Source: Pseudomonas sp. ICMP 561
GTDB taxonomy: Bacteria > Pseudomonadota > Gammaproteobacteria > Pseudomonadales > Pseudomonadaceae
Reading direction: 5' to 3'
NCBI RefSeq assembly: GCF_002699985.1
Contig: NZ_LKBT01000007.1
Span: 62,001-126,000 of the forward strand
DNA length: 64,000 bases
The notes beneath the pieces are model-generated. The model searched no databases. It saw nothing but the letters and a program-made list of their open reading frames with translations, and was not told the DNA's origin. Position 1 is the stretch's first letter; each line of letters begins with the position of its first letter. Position numbers and translations under genes: made by a program. Below are positions 55,258 to 64,000 of this stretch, one piece after another.

Positions 55258-55269
55258 CATCGCGCCCTC

Positions 55270-57171
55270 ATGTCTCAGCCGATTCGCCTAAAAGACCACG
55301 AGAAAGACGCACGCCTTGTGCGTGGTCGCGTCGTGGTCGGGGCTGTGGCCGTGGTGGTGTTGGTGTGTGTGTTGATTGCCCGGCTGTATTTCCTGCAGGT
55401 CATCCAGTACGACTATCACTCGACCCTGTCGGAAAACAATCGGGTCCATGTGCAGCCGATTCCACCGAGTCGTGGGTTGATCTTCGACCGCAATGGTGTG
55501 GTGATCGCTGACAACCGGCCCAGTTTCAGTTTGAGCATGACCCGCGAGCGTTCTGGCGACTGGGCGCAGGTGCTGGACACCATCGTCGAGGTGCTGGAAC
55601 TGACACCGGACGACCGGCTGATCTTTGAAAAGCGCATGAAGCAGGGGCGGCGGCCATTTGAGCCGGTGCCTATCCTTTTCGAGCTGACTGAAGAGCAGAT
55701 CGCCCGTGTGGCGGTCAACCAGTTCAGGTTGCCTGGCGTGGAAGTCGTGGCGCAGCTCGTTCGGCATTACCCTCAGGGGCCGCACTTTGCACACTCTGTG
55801 GGTTACATGGGGCGGATCAACGAGAAAGAGCTGAAAAACCTCGATCCGGTCAACTACAGCGGTACTCACCACATTGGCAAAACCGGGATCGAGCGTTTCT
55901 ACGAAGATCAGTTGCACGGTCAAGTGGGTTACGAGGAAGTCGAAACCAACGCTCGTGGTCGTGTCTTGCGAGTGCTCAAGCGGACTGATCCGGTGCCCGG
56001 CAAGGACATCGTCCTCAGCCTGGACATCAAACTTCAGGAAGCCGCCGAAGCCGCCCTTGCAGGGCGTCGTGGTGCCGTTGTGGCCATGGACCCGAGAAAC
56101 GGCGAGGTACTGGCGATGGTCAGCGCGCCGAGCTTCGACCCCAACCCGTTTGTGACCGGCATCAGCTTCAAGGCTTATGCCGAGTTGCGCGATTCCATCG
56201 ATCGGCCGCTGTTTAACCGAATTCTGCGAGGCTTATACCCGCCCGGTTCGACCATCAAGCCTGCCGTGGCGATTGCCGGGCTGGATTCGGGTGTGGTGAC
56301 AGCGTCAAGTCGGGTGTTCGACCCGGGCTATTACCAATTGCCCAATTACGATCACAAATACCGTAACTGGAACCGCACCGGCGATGGCTATGTGGATCTG
56401 GATACCGCGATCATGCGTTCCAACGATACCTATTTCTACGATCTGGCCCATAAGCTGGGCATTGACCGGCTTTCCGCGTACATGAACAAGTTCGGCATTG
56501 GGCAAAAAGTGTCGCTGGATATGTTTGAAGAGTCTCCCGGCCTGATGCCATCCCGCGACTGGAAGCGTGCGACCCGTCGTCAGGCCTGGTTCCCGGGGGA
56601 AACACTGATTCTCGGGATCGGCCAGGGCTACATGCAGGCCACGCCGTTGCAGCTGGCCCAGGCCACCGCTCTGGTCGCCAACAGAGGCGTGTGGAACCGG
56701 CCACATCTGGCCAAGAGCATCGAGGGTGAGAAGCCTGTTGATGAAAATCCGATGCCCAATATCGTGTTGCGTAACCCCTCTGACTGGGACAAGGTCAACC
56801 ACGGCATGCAGCAGGTTATGCACGGCGCCCGGGGTACAGCGCGTAAAGCCGCCATTGGTGCTCAATACCTGATCGCTGGCAAAAGCGGCACCGCGCAGGT
56901 GGTGGCAATCAAGCAGGGCGAGAAGTACGACCGCTCCAAGGTTCAGGAACGTCACCTCGACCACGCTCTCTTCGTAGGCTTTGCTCCGGCCAATGATCCA
57001 AAGATTGTGGTTTCGGTCATGGTCGAAAACGGCGAGTCCGGCTCAGGTGTTGCCGCCCCTGTGGTTCGTCAGGTCATGGATGCCTGGCTGCTCAAACCTG
57101 ACGGAACACTCAAACCTGAATATGGCGGCGCTCAAGCCGTGGAGGCCGCGGCCAGTGCCAGTGAAGAGTAA
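55270..57171 (+). CDS. mrdA: Penicillin-binding protein 2 (rod-shape transpeptidase)
   Basis: 633 residues. One N-terminal membrane helix (about residues 20-41), the dimerisation/linker region with SRGLIFDRNGVVIADNRPSF, and a C-terminal transpeptidase with PPGSTIKPAV (SxxK), RSND (SxN) and AGKSGTAQV (KSGT). It builds elongation-phase peptidoglycan with RodA and the MreB complex. The stop overlaps the rodA GTG start by 11 bp. Confidence 0.97.
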   Translation: MSQPIRLKDHEKDARLVRGRVVVGAVAVVVLVCVLIARLYFLQVIQYDYHSTLSENNRVHVQPIPPSRGLIFDRNGVVIADNRPSFSLSMTRERSGDWAQVLDTIVEVLELTPDDRLIFEKRMKQGRRPFEPVPILFELTEEQIARVAVNQFRLPGVEVVAQLVRHYPQGPHFAHSVGYMGRINEKELKNLDPVNYSGTHHIGKTGIERFYEDQLHGQVGYEEVETNARGRVLRVLKRTDPVPGKDIVLSLDIKLQEAAEAALAGRRGAVVAMDPRNGEVLAMVSAPSFDPNPFVTGISFKAYAELRDSIDRPLFNRILRGLYPPGSTIKPAVAIAGLDSGVVTASSRVFDPGYYQLPNYDHKYRNWNRTGDGYVDLDTAIMRSNDTYFYDLAHKLGIDRLSAYMNKFGIGQKVSLDMFEESPGLMPSRDWKRATRRQAWFPGETLILGIGQGYMQATPLQLAQATALVANRGVWNRPHLAKSIEGEKPVDENPMPNIVLRNPSDWDKVNHGMQQVMHGARGTARKAAIGAQYLIAGKSGTAQVVAIKQGEKYDRSKVQERHLDHALFVGFAPANDPKIVVSVMVENGESGSGVAAPVVRQVMDAWLLKPDGTLKPEYGGAQAVEAAASASEE

Positions 57172-58306
57172 TTTCGACCGCATTTTGTCCAGCGAAGACG
57201 TGATGCGTCGCCGTGCGACCTTCTTGCAGCGCATTCATATCGATGGTCCTTTGCTGGTGCTTTTGCTGACATTGGCGGCGGGCAGCCTGTTCGTCCTGTA
57301 TTCGGCCAGCGGTAAGAACTGGGACCTGCTGATCAAGCAGGCGAGTTCGTTCGGTATCGGCCTGGTGGCAATGGTGATCATTGCCCAGCTGGAGCCGCGC
57401 TTCATGGCTCGCTGGGTCCCCGTGCTGTATGTGATCGGCGTGTTATTACTGGTGGTGGTGGATGTCATGGGCCACAACGCCATGGGGGCCACGCGCTGGA
57501 TCAATATCCCAGGAGTCATCCGCTTTCAGCCGTCCGAGTTCCTCAAGATCATCATGCCGGCGACCATCGCCTGGTACCTGTCCAAGCGAACCCTGCCGCC
57601 GCAGCTCAAGCATGTTGGGGTGAGTCTGGCGCTGATCGGCGTTCCGTTTGCCTTGATCGTTCGCCAGCCAGACCTCGGTACTTCGCTGCTGATTCTCGCC
57701 TCGGGTGCGTTCGTGATGTTCATGGCCGGTCTGCGCTGGCGCTGGATTATCAGCGTGATCGCCGCTGCGGTGCCGGTATCCGTCGCCATGTGGTTTTTCA
57801 TCATGCACGACTACCAGAAGCAGCGGGTGCTGACCTTTCTTGACCCTGAAAGTGATCCGCTGGGTACTGGCTGGAACATCATTCAGTCAAAAGCGGCCAT
57901 CGGATCCGGCGGCGTATTCGGCAAAGGCTGGCTACTCGGTACTCAGTCACACCTGGACTTCCTGCCGGAAAGCCACACCGACTTCATCATCGCTGTACTG
58001 GGCGAAGAATTCGGGTTGGTGGGGATTTGTGCGCTGTTGCTGATCTACATGCTGCTCATCGGGCGTGGGCTTGTGATTACCGCTCAGGCCCAGACATTGT
58101 TCGGCAAATTGCTGGCGGGTGCGCTGACAATGACATTTTTTGTTTACGTTTTCGTCAACATCGGTATGGTCAGTGGCCTGTTGCCGGTAGTGGGCGTGCC
58201 GTTACCCTTCATTAGCTATGGAGGAACTTCGCTCGTGACGCTGCTGTCAGCCTTTGGAGTTTTGATGTCGATCCATACACACCGTAAATGGATCGCTCAG
58301 GTTTGA
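57161..58306 (+). CDS. rodA: Rod-shape glycosyltransferase RodA
   Basis: 381-residue SEDS-family peptidoglycan polymerase with ten predicted membrane helices. The start is GTG 57161 (MKSNFDRILSSEDV), which overlaps the end of mrdA; longer frames read into mrdA. Conserved segments include GATRWINIPGVIRFQPSEFLKI, the periplasmic IGSGGVFGKGWLLGTQSHLDFLPESHTDFI with the catalytic Asp, and PLPFISYGGTSLVT. It works directly with PBP2. Confidence 0.97.
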   Translation: MKSNFDRILSSEDVMRRRATFLQRIHIDGPLLVLLLTLAAGSLFVLYSASGKNWDLLIKQASSFGIGLVAMVIIAQLEPRFMARWVPVLYVIGVLLLVVVDVMGHNAMGATRWINIPGVIRFQPSEFLKIIMPATIAWYLSKRTLPPQLKHVGVSLALIGVPFALIVRQPDLGTSLLILASGAFVMFMAGLRWRWIISVIAAAVPVSVAMWFFIMHDYQKQRVLTFLDPESDPLGTGWNIIQSKAAIGSGGVFGKGWLLGTQSHLDFLPESHTDFIIAVLGEEFGLVGICALLLIYMLLIGRGLVITAQAQTLFGKLLAGALTMTFFVYVFVNIGMVSGLLPVVGVPLPFISYGGTSLVTLLSAFGVLMSIHTHRKWIAQV

Positions 58307-58323
58307 TTAAGGTGAAGAATTCA

Positions 58324-59331
58324 ATGCAAGTAGTGCGTAGCTGGGCTCGATATGCTCCGGTGGTCGGCCTGGTTGGCATCCTTGGATCTGTTCAGGAAGC
58401 ATTCGCTGGCGATTACGAAGGTTCGCCACAAGTCGCCGAATTTGTCGGCCAGATGACTCGGGACTATGGTTTCGCTGGCGAACAACTGATCGAAGTATTT
58501 CGCGAAGTAGAACGCAAACAGGCGATTCTTGACGCGATTTCCCGCCCGGCCGAGCGGGTCAAGCAATGGAAAGACTACCGCCCGATGTTCATTACTGACG
58601 CGCGAATTGCGCGAGGTGTGGACTTCTGGCGTCAGCACGAAGCTGCGCTCACACGCGCGGAACAGGAGTATGGCGTTCCGGCTCAGGTCATCGTATCGAT
58701 CATCGGTGTCGAAACATTTTTCGGGCGTAATACCGGCAACTATCGAGTGATCGACGCGCTGTCTACACTGGGCTTCGACTATCCGCCGCGTGCTGACTTC
58801 TTCCGCAAGGAGCTGCGTGAGTTCCTGTTGCTGGCCCGGGAAGAGCAGGTTGATCCGCTGACGCTCAAAGGCTCATATGCCGGCGCGATGGGGCTGCCGC
58901 AGTTCATGCCAAGTAGCTTCCGCGCCTATGCCGTGGATTTCGACGGCGACGGACACATTAATATCTGGACCGATCCGGATGACGCGATTGGCAGCGTGGC
59001 CAGTTACTTCAAGCAGCATGGCTGGGTAGCTGGCGAGCCGGTTGTCAGCCTGGCGAGCGTGCGCGGTGAGCGTGTCGATGAAGGGCTCACACCGGGCATT
59101 GATCCGGTAAAGACCGTCGGGGAGTTGCGAGCCTTAGGGTGGTCGAGTCATGATGCGCTGCGCGACGACTTGCCAGTGACCGCATTCAAGCTGGAAGGCG
59201 AAAACGGACCTGAATACTGGATGGGTTTGAAGAATTTTTATGCAATTACTCGCTATAACCGCAGTGTGATGTACGCCATGAGTGTTCATCAGCTGTCTGA
59301 ATTGTTGGTTCAAGCTCGGGGCGTCAAGTAA
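58324..59331 (+). CDS. mltB: Lytic murein transglycosylase B
   Basis: 335 residues from the ATG at 58324; a signal peptide ends near AFA at residue 22. It cleaves glycan strands to anhydro-muropeptides. The catalytic glutamate is in VSIIGVETFFGRNTGNYRV, with the sugar-binding GAMGLPQFMPSSFRAYAVDFDGDG. Signal peptide without a lipobox suggests a soluble periplasmic form. The stop TAA overlaps the rlpA ATG by one base. Confidence 0.93.
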   Translation: MQVVRSWARYAPVVGLVGILGSVQEAFAGDYEGSPQVAEFVGQMTRDYGFAGEQLIEVFREVERKQAILDAISRPAERVKQWKDYRPMFITDARIARGVDFWRQHEAALTRAEQEYGVPAQVIVSIIGVETFFGRNTGNYRVIDALSTLGFDYPPRADFFRKELREFLLLAREEQVDPLTLKGSYAGAMGLPQFMPSSFRAYAVDFDGDGHINIWTDPDDAIGSVASYFKQHGWVAGEPVVSLASVRGERVDEGLTPGIDPVKTVGELRALGWSSHDALRDDLPVTAFKLEGENGPEYWMGLKNFYAITRYNRSVMYAMSVHQLSELLVQARGVK

Positions 59332-60338
59332 TGCGGGCATTGCCGATGGTTACATCGTTGAAGTTGATGGCGTTGGCTTCGCTGTCATTGCTGGTGGTCA
59401 GCTGTTCGTCTCCAAGTCGTCCTGTGCAGAAGGGCACCGCCGGTATTTCTTCGCCACCGGGCCTGGACATCAACCGTGCGCATAAAGATGGCGCGCCTTG
59501 GTGGGATGTGGATATCTCGCGAATCCCTGACGCTACGCCGAGCCTGCACACCGGGCCGTACAAGGCCAACCCCTACACCGTACTGGGCAAAACCTATTTT
59601 CCTATCCAGGATTCCCGGAACTATGTCGCGTCGGGCACTGCGTCCTGGTACGGGACCAAGTTCCACGGTCAGAACACCGCCAACGGCGAAGTTTATGATC
59701 TGTATGGCATGAGCGCGGCGCACAAGACGTTGCCGCTGCCCAGCTATGTCAAAGTGACGAATCTGGACAACAACCGCACGGTGATCCTGCGGGTCAATGA
59801 CCGCGGGCCGTTCTATTCGGATCGCATCATCGATCTGTCCTACGCGGCCGCCAAGAAGCTCGGCTATGCGGAGACCGGTACGGCGCGGGTGAAGGTCGAG
59901 GGTATCGATCCACAGGTATGGCTGGCTCAGAATGGGCGTCCTGCGCCGCTGCTGCCTAACCAGCCGCAAGCCATTCCGCAAGCTGCAGCTCCGGCATTGA
60001 TTGCATCCGCTGGGACCATCGAGCAGTACACGCCACCGCCGCAACAGCACGCTGCGCCTGCGGTGCCGTTTGACGCAAAAAAAAACGCTTCCGCACCAGC
60101 CTCTGGGCTGTATCTCCAGGTGGGCGCATTCGCCAACCCGGACGCTGCGGAGCTCCTGAGGTCGAAATTGAGCGGAATGGTTCGGGCTCCGGTGTTCGTG
60201 AGCTCGATAGCCCGCAATCAACAGACACTCTATCGAGTTCGAATGGGACCGATCGGCACTCAGGGTGAAGCCCAGCAAATGCAAAACAGCGTAAGGTCAG
60301 CCAATCTGGGCCAGCCTAGCGTCGTGACACTGGATTAA
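59331..60338 (+). CDS. rlpA: Rare lipoprotein A, septal/rod glycosidase
   Basis: 335-residue outer-membrane lipoprotein (LLVVSC, lipobox cysteine near residue 25). The DPBB domain with GTASWYGTKFHGQNTANGE and VRVNDRGPFYSDRIIDLS catalyses cleavage of stem-less glycan, as known in P. aeruginosa. A proline- and glutamine-rich linker follows, then a C-terminal SPOR domain (SGLYLQVGAFANPDAAELL) that binds denuded septal glycan. It is encoded directly behind mltB. Confidence 0.96.
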   Translation: MRALPMVTSLKLMALASLSLLVVSCSSPSRPVQKGTAGISSPPGLDINRAHKDGAPWWDVDISRIPDATPSLHTGPYKANPYTVLGKTYFPIQDSRNYVASGTASWYGTKFHGQNTANGEVYDLYGMSAAHKTLPLPSYVKVTNLDNNRTVILRVNDRGPFYSDRIIDLSYAAAKKLGYAETGTARVKVEGIDPQVWLAQNGRPAPLLPNQPQAIPQAAAPALIASAGTIEQYTPPPQQHAAPAVPFDAKKNASAPASGLYLQVGAFANPDAAELLRSKLSGMVRAPVFVSSIARNQQTLYRVRMGPIGTQGEAQQMQNSVRSANLGQPSVVTLD

Positions 60339-60578
60339 GAGCTGTTTACGTCCCGCAGAGATATTCGGGACGCATCGGTTTTACAATTGTCTGCCGAACG
60401 ATTGCCACCAGAGCAAGCCGCGCAGGCAATTGTCCATGAGTCTGTCTGTCAAGCAGGCGGTTCATGGGCCAGGATTAGAGCCTGGCACCGCCGGTCGTTG
60501 TGAGCGGTACCGCTTGCATCGGCCCGTTAAGCTTTGCCCGTGAGGGCATGTTTGCCCATTAGCAATTTCGAGAGACGG

Positions 60579-61739
60579 ATGAACATCACCACCTTTGCAA
60601 AACGCTTGTGCCTGCTTGTACCGCTGATCATCACTCCGGCTGCCTGGGCCGCTGAACAGATGACGCCTTCCGCTCCGCAACTGGCTGCCAAAGCCTATGT
60701 GCTGATGGACGCGAGCAGCGGTAACGTTCTGGTCGAGAACAACGGCGACCAGCGTTTGGCGCCTGCCAGCCTGACCAAACTGATGACTGCCTATATCGCG
60801 ACGCTGGAAATTCGTCGTGGGCAGATCGGCGAGAATGATCCGGTGACCGTCAGCGAGAACGCCTGGCGTACCGGCGGTTCGCGGATGTTCATCAAGGTGG
60901 GCAGCCAGGTCACCGTCAGCGATTTGCTGCACGGGATCATCATTCAGTCCGGCAACGACGCCAGCGTAGCGCTCTCCGAGCACATCGCCGGTAGCGAAGA
61001 CGCATTCGCCGATATGATGAACAAGACTGCTGCTGATCTGGGTATGACCAACAGCCACTTCATGAACCCGACCGGTCTGCCGAACCCGGAGCACTATTCG
61101 TCGGCCCACGACATGGCGATTCTGGCTCGCGCGATCATTCATGAAGATCCGGCTCACTATGCGATCTACTCGCAGAAAGAGTTCTTCTGGAACAACATCA
61201 AGCAACCTAACCGCAACCTGCTGCTCTGGCGCGACAAGACCGTTGATGGTCTGAAAACCGGGCACACCGATGAAGCGGGCTATTGCATGGTGTCTTCTGC
61301 CGTTCGTGATGGCATGCGTTTGATCGCTGTGGTGTTTGGCACCAGCAGCGAGCAGGCCCGTGCGGCTGAAACCCAGAAGTTGCTGACTTACGGCTTCCGT
61401 TTCTTCGAAACCCAGAACTTCTACCAGAAGGGCACTGAGCTGGCTCAGGCAACCGTCTGGAAAGGCACCGAGCGCCAAATCAAGGCTGGCCTGGCTGAAG
61501 ACCTGAGCATGACCATGCCAAAAGGCGAGATGAAGAAGCTGACCGCCAGCATGACCATGAACCCGCAGCTGGTCGCGCCAATCGCCAAAGGCGACGTGAT
61601 CGGCAAGGTTGAAGTGAAAATGGAAGACAAAGTCGTCCATACCGCTAACCTGATCGCCCTCGACGCTGTTGAGGAAGGTGGCATCTTCCGCCGCGTGTGG
61701 GATAGCATTCGCCTGTTCTTCTTCGGCTTGTTCAACTGA
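60579..61739 (+). CDS. dacA: D-alanyl-D-alanine carboxypeptidase (PBP5/6)
   Basis: 386 residues from the ATG at 60579, which is preceded by gagacgg; signal peptide cleaved near AWA-AEQ. It trims pentapeptides in the wall. Motifs: PASLTKLMT (SxxK), SGNDASV (SxN) and DGLKTGHTDEAGY (KTG). The PBP5-type C-terminal beta domain ends in an amphipathic helix (VWDSIRLFFFGLFN) for membrane attachment. The 240-bp gap upstream contains a 7-bp stem-loop (60350-60373). Confidence 0.97.
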   Translation: MNITTFAKRLCLLVPLIITPAAWAAEQMTPSAPQLAAKAYVLMDASSGNVLVENNGDQRLAPASLTKLMTAYIATLEIRRGQIGENDPVTVSENAWRTGGSRMFIKVGSQVTVSDLLHGIIIQSGNDASVALSEHIAGSEDAFADMMNKTAADLGMTNSHFMNPTGLPNPEHYSSAHDMAILARAIIHEDPAHYAIYSQKEFFWNNIKQPNRNLLLWRDKTVDGLKTGHTDEAGYCMVSSAVRDGMRLIAVVFGTSSEQARAAETQKLLTYGFRFFETQNFYQKGTELAQATVWKGTERQIKAGLAEDLSMTMPKGEMKKLTASMTMNPQLVAPIAKGDVIGKVEVKMEDKVVHTANLIALDAVEEGGIFRRVWDSIRLFFFGLFN

Positions 61740-61826
61740 TTACAGTACAACGCTGACCACGACGCGCCCACTCATACCCTGAGTGGGCGCGTTTCCGTCT
61801 TCACGGCTTGTGAGACCTTTACTGCC

Positions 61827-62102
61827 ATGACAGATTCCGACGTCAAGTCGCACAAAATCGAATTCCCCTGCGATGACTATCCGATCAAAGTGATCGGTGA
61901 CACAGGTGTGGGTTTCAAAGACAGCGTGATCGAGATTCTGGCCAAATACGCCAAGATCGAGATATCCACGCTCGCCGAACGCCAAAGCAGCAACGGCAAG
62001 TACACGACCATCCAGTTGCACATCGTTGCAACCGGCGAAGACCAACTGCGTGACATCAATAGCGCACTGCGCGCTACGGGTCGCGTGCACATGGTGCTTT
62101 GA
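61827..62102 (+). CDS. ybeD: DUF493-family protein YbeD
   Basis: 91-residue small alpha-beta protein of the ACT-like DUF493 family ([20 protein letters not shown]). It is encoded between dacA and lipB in most gammaproteobacteria, and its exact function is unknown. Its stop overlaps the lipB start by one base. Confidence 0.95.
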   Translation: MTDSDVKSHKIEFPCDDYPIKVIGDTGVGFKDSVIEILAKYAKIEISTLAERQSSNGKYTTIQLHIVATGEDQLRDINSALRATGRVHMVL

Positions 62103-62749
62103 TGGGCGCAATGCTGGGCGTTCGAGAGCTCGGCCAGATCGATTACGAACTGGTCTGGCATGCGATGCAGCGCTTTACCGACCAGCGCGGTAAAGACACT
62201 CAGGACGAGATCTGGCTGGTGCAGCACGCACCTGTTTTCACTCAGGGACAGTCCGGCAAACCCGAACATTTGCTATTACCGGGTAATATTCCGGTGGTAC
62301 AGGTCGATCGTGGCGGCCAAGTGACCTATCATGGCCCCGGCCAATTGGTGGTCTACCTGATGCTCGATGTCAGGCGCCTTGGTTTCGGTGTACGTGATCT
62401 GGTAACCCGGATCGAGAACAGCCTGATCGATTTGCTGGCCAGTTACGGTGTAACGGCCGCAGCCAAGGCTGACGCACCGGGTGTTTATGTCGATGGAGCG
62501 AAGATCGCGTCCCTGGGGCTGCGAATTCGCCACGGTTGCTCATTCCATGGTCTGGCGCTGAACGTCGACATGGACCTTGAGCCCTTTCGACGGATTAATC
62601 CCTGTGGATACGCAGGTCTGGCAATGACCCAGCTGTGCGATCATGCAGGCCCGATTGAATTTGCCGAGGTAAGTGCCCGGCTGCGTGCGCAGCTCGTCAA
62701 ACACCTCGACTATGCTGAGCAGACGACCCTAACGGGCGGAATCGACTGA
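62102..62749 (+). CDS. lipB: Octanoyl-[ACP]:protein octanoyltransferase
   Basis: Moves octanoate from acyl carrier protein onto lipoyl domains. 215 residues. The ATG at 62102 overlaps the ybeD stop; an ATG at 62111 is also possible. Signature motifs: [19 protein letters not shown] [17 protein letters not shown], the lysine in [11 protein letters not shown] and the catalytic cysteine in [12 protein letters not shown]. lipA follows after 2 bp. Confidence 0.96.
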   Translation: MGAMLGVRELGQIDYELVWHAMQRFTDQRGKDTQDEIWLVQHAPVFTQGQSGKPEHLLLPGNIPVVQVDRGGQVTYHGPGQLVVYLMLDVRRLGFGVRDLVTRIENSLIDLLASYGVTAAAKADAPGVYVDGAKIASLGLRIRHGCSFHGLALNVDMDLEPFRRINPCGYAGLAMTQLCDHAGPIEFAEVSARLRAQLVKHLDYAEQTTLTGGID

Positions 62750-62751
62750 TT

Positions 62752-63774
62752 ATGACTACTGCGACTGAAACTGCCGTGCAAACCTTGATCCCAACCGTCG
62801 ACGTTTCCGAGCGTGCATCTCGCCCTAAAGTTGAGGCTGGCGTTAAGCTGCGTGGCGCGGAAAAAGTTGCGCGTATCCCGGTGAAGATCATTCCAACTGT
62901 CGATCTGCCGAAAAAGCCTGACTGGATCCGCGTTCGTATTCCGGTTTCCCCTGAGGTTGATCGCGTCAAGCAACTGCTGCGCAAGCACAAACTGCACAGC
63001 GTTTGCGAAGAGGCTTCTTGCCCGAACCTGGGCGAGTGCTTCTCCGGCGGCACTGCGACCTTCATGATCATGGGTGATATCTGCACCCGTCGCTGCCCGT
63101 TCTGCGATGTGGGCCATGGTCGTCCGAAGGCGCTCGACGTCAACGAGCCGACCAATCTGGCGGTTGCCATTGCCGACCTGCGTCTCAAGTACGTCGTTAT
63201 CACCTCGGTAGACCGCGATGACCTGCGTGACGGCGGTGCCCAGCACTTCGCCGACTGCATCCGCGAGATCCGCAAGCTGTCGCCAAACGTGCAGCTCGAA
63301 ACGCTGGTTCCGGACTATCGTGGCCGCATGGACGTTGCGCTGGAAATCACCGCAGCCGAGCCGCCAGATGTGTTCAACCACAACCTGGAAACCGTACCGC
63401 GTCTCTACAAGGCCGCGCGTCCGGGTTCGGATTACCAGTGGTCGCTGACCCTGCTGCAACGCTTCAAGCAAATGGTCCCGCACGTGCCGACCAAATCCGG
63501 CTTGATGCTGGGCCTGGGCGAAACCGACGAGGAAGTCATCGAAGTGATGCAGCGCATGCGCGAGCACGACATCGACATGCTGACTCTGGGTCAATACCTG
63601 CAACCTTCCCGCAGCCACTTGCCGGTGCAGCGCTTCGTGCATCCGGACACCTTCGCCTGGTTCGCCGAGGAAGGTTACAAGATGGGCTTCAAAAACGTGG
63701 CGTCCGGCCCGCTGGTGCGGTCTTCGTACCACGCCGACGAGCAGGCCAAGATTGCCGTCAAGGCGATGGTCTGA
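62752..63774 (+). CDS. lipA: Lipoyl synthase
   Basis: Radical-SAM enzyme that inserts two sulfurs into octanoyl chains. 340 residues with the auxiliary iron-sulfur cysteines in [12 protein letters not shown] and the radical-[12 protein letters not shown] motif. The N-terminal about 70 residues are longer than in E. coli, typical of Pseudomonas. A terminator hairpin follows the stop. Confidence 0.97.
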   Translation: MTTATETAVQTLIPTVDVSERASRPKVEAGVKLRGAEKVARIPVKIIPTVDLPKKPDWIRVRIPVSPEVDRVKQLLRKHKLHSVCEEASCPNLGECFSGGTATFMIMGDICTRRCPFCDVGHGRPKALDVNEPTNLAVAIADLRLKYVVITSVDRDDLRDGGAQHFADCIREIRKLSPNVQLETLVPDYRGRMDVALEITAAEPPDVFNHNLETVPRLYKAARPGSDYQWSLTLLQRFKQMVPHVPTKSGLMLGLGETDEEVIEVMQRMREHDIDMLTLGQYLQPSRSHLPVQRFVHPDTFAWFAEEGYKMGFKNVASGPLVRSSYHADEQAKIAVKAMV

Positions 63775-63812
63775 CGCGTTAAGCGTTGATCGTTTGAGCT
63801 ACAAACAAAACT

Positions 63813-63842
63813 GGCTGGATATCACTATCCGGCCCGTTTTTT
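63813..63842 (+). terminator. Intrinsic terminator after lipA
   Basis: Stem GGCTGGATA / TATCCGGCC with one mismatch and a 4-base loop, followed by cgtttttt. It ends the ybeD-lipB-lipA transcript. Confidence 0.85.
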
Positions 63843-63897
63843 GTTTGCGAGTATTCAGACTCTTAAAGACTCTATGTTTGCCTGCAAACACAATTCC

Positions 63898-63989
63898 CGT
63901 GGGAGCGAATTCATTCGCGAAAGCGGTATTCCAACCAATGAAAATGTGTTGAATGTACTGCCCTCTTCGCGAATAAATTCGCTCCCACG
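63898..63989. repeat. REP doublet, GCGAATTCATTCGCGAA family
   Basis: Arms cgtgggagcgaattcattcg and its near-complement (gaataaattcgctcccacg), ending 63989. It is the same family as 37142-37231. No gene was seen in the last 226 bp of the window. Confidence 0.88.
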
Positions 63990-64000
63990 AGTGTCCGCGC

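Overview
The window is a stretch of a Pseudomonas chromosome, probably of the fluorescens/syringae lineage. Several gene blocks have the order I recall from P. aeruginosa: nrdR-rib-nusB-thiL-pgpA; ppa/mtfA/dedA; GNAT-eutC-eutB-aldehyde dehydrogenase; mpl-ubiX-SDR-C13 peptidase-MaoC-lrgAB-LON-DedA/PAP2-glycosylase; and proA-nadD-rsfS-rlmH-mrdA-rodA-mltB-rlpA-dacA-ybeD-lipBA. Genes are GC-rich, densely packed and often overlap by 4 bp. The gaps between blocks are filled with Pseudomonas REP doublets (REPIN-like hairpins).

Layout. 1-6910: riboflavin operon (nrdR end, ribD, riboflavin synthase, ribBX, ribH) with nusB, thiL, pgpA and a stand-alone ribA. 6907-8134: a small membrane protein and a Vat/CatB-type acetyltransferase. 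8507-11689 (minus): isoprenoid block xseB-ispA-dxs. 11939-13623: maleate isomerase and a LysR regulator. 13958-17495: UDP-glucose dehydrogenase (minus) and an HBM-type chemoreceptor behind a FliA promoter. 17499-23959: iron-uptake cell-surface-signalling locus, with a TonB receptor carrying an STN domain, a PepSY membrane protein and a DUF3649 protein (minus), divergent from an ECF sigma and a FecR-type regulator. 24200-28894: accessory genes (class II Fic protein, XRE protein, MFS pump divergent from an HxlR regulator, a small unknown).

28895-34775 is the most unusual stretch. It holds a previously unannotated Rsm-family small RNA at about 29011-29123, a 1149-residue multi-module glycosyltransferase on its own, a terminator and small ORF of unknown origin, and an orphan phage-type S24 repressor with repeated GTTTA/TAAAC half-sites beside it. 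34776-42163 returns to core genes (ppa, mtfA, dedA, GNAT) and the ethanolamine ammonia-lyase genes, which lack the permease and regulator usually found with them. 42164-52069 holds cell-wall recycling, ubiquinone, a MORN-repeat/caspase-like lipoprotein, LrgAB homologues, a LON-domain protein, a five-copy 127-bp tandem array and a DedA-PAP2 fusion. 52385-63774 is the proA to lipA core, which links NAD synthesis, ribosome maturation, rod-shape peptidoglycan synthesis and lipoate synthesis.

The best candidates for a second look are the Rsm-type sRNA, the 127-bp REPIN array that has captured the 3' end of the neighbouring gene, the MORN-C13 lipoprotein, the Fic gene with paired palindromes at its 3' end, and the orphan repressor/glycosyltransferase segment. 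No tRNA, rRNA, CRISPR array, insertion sequence or complete prophage was seen.
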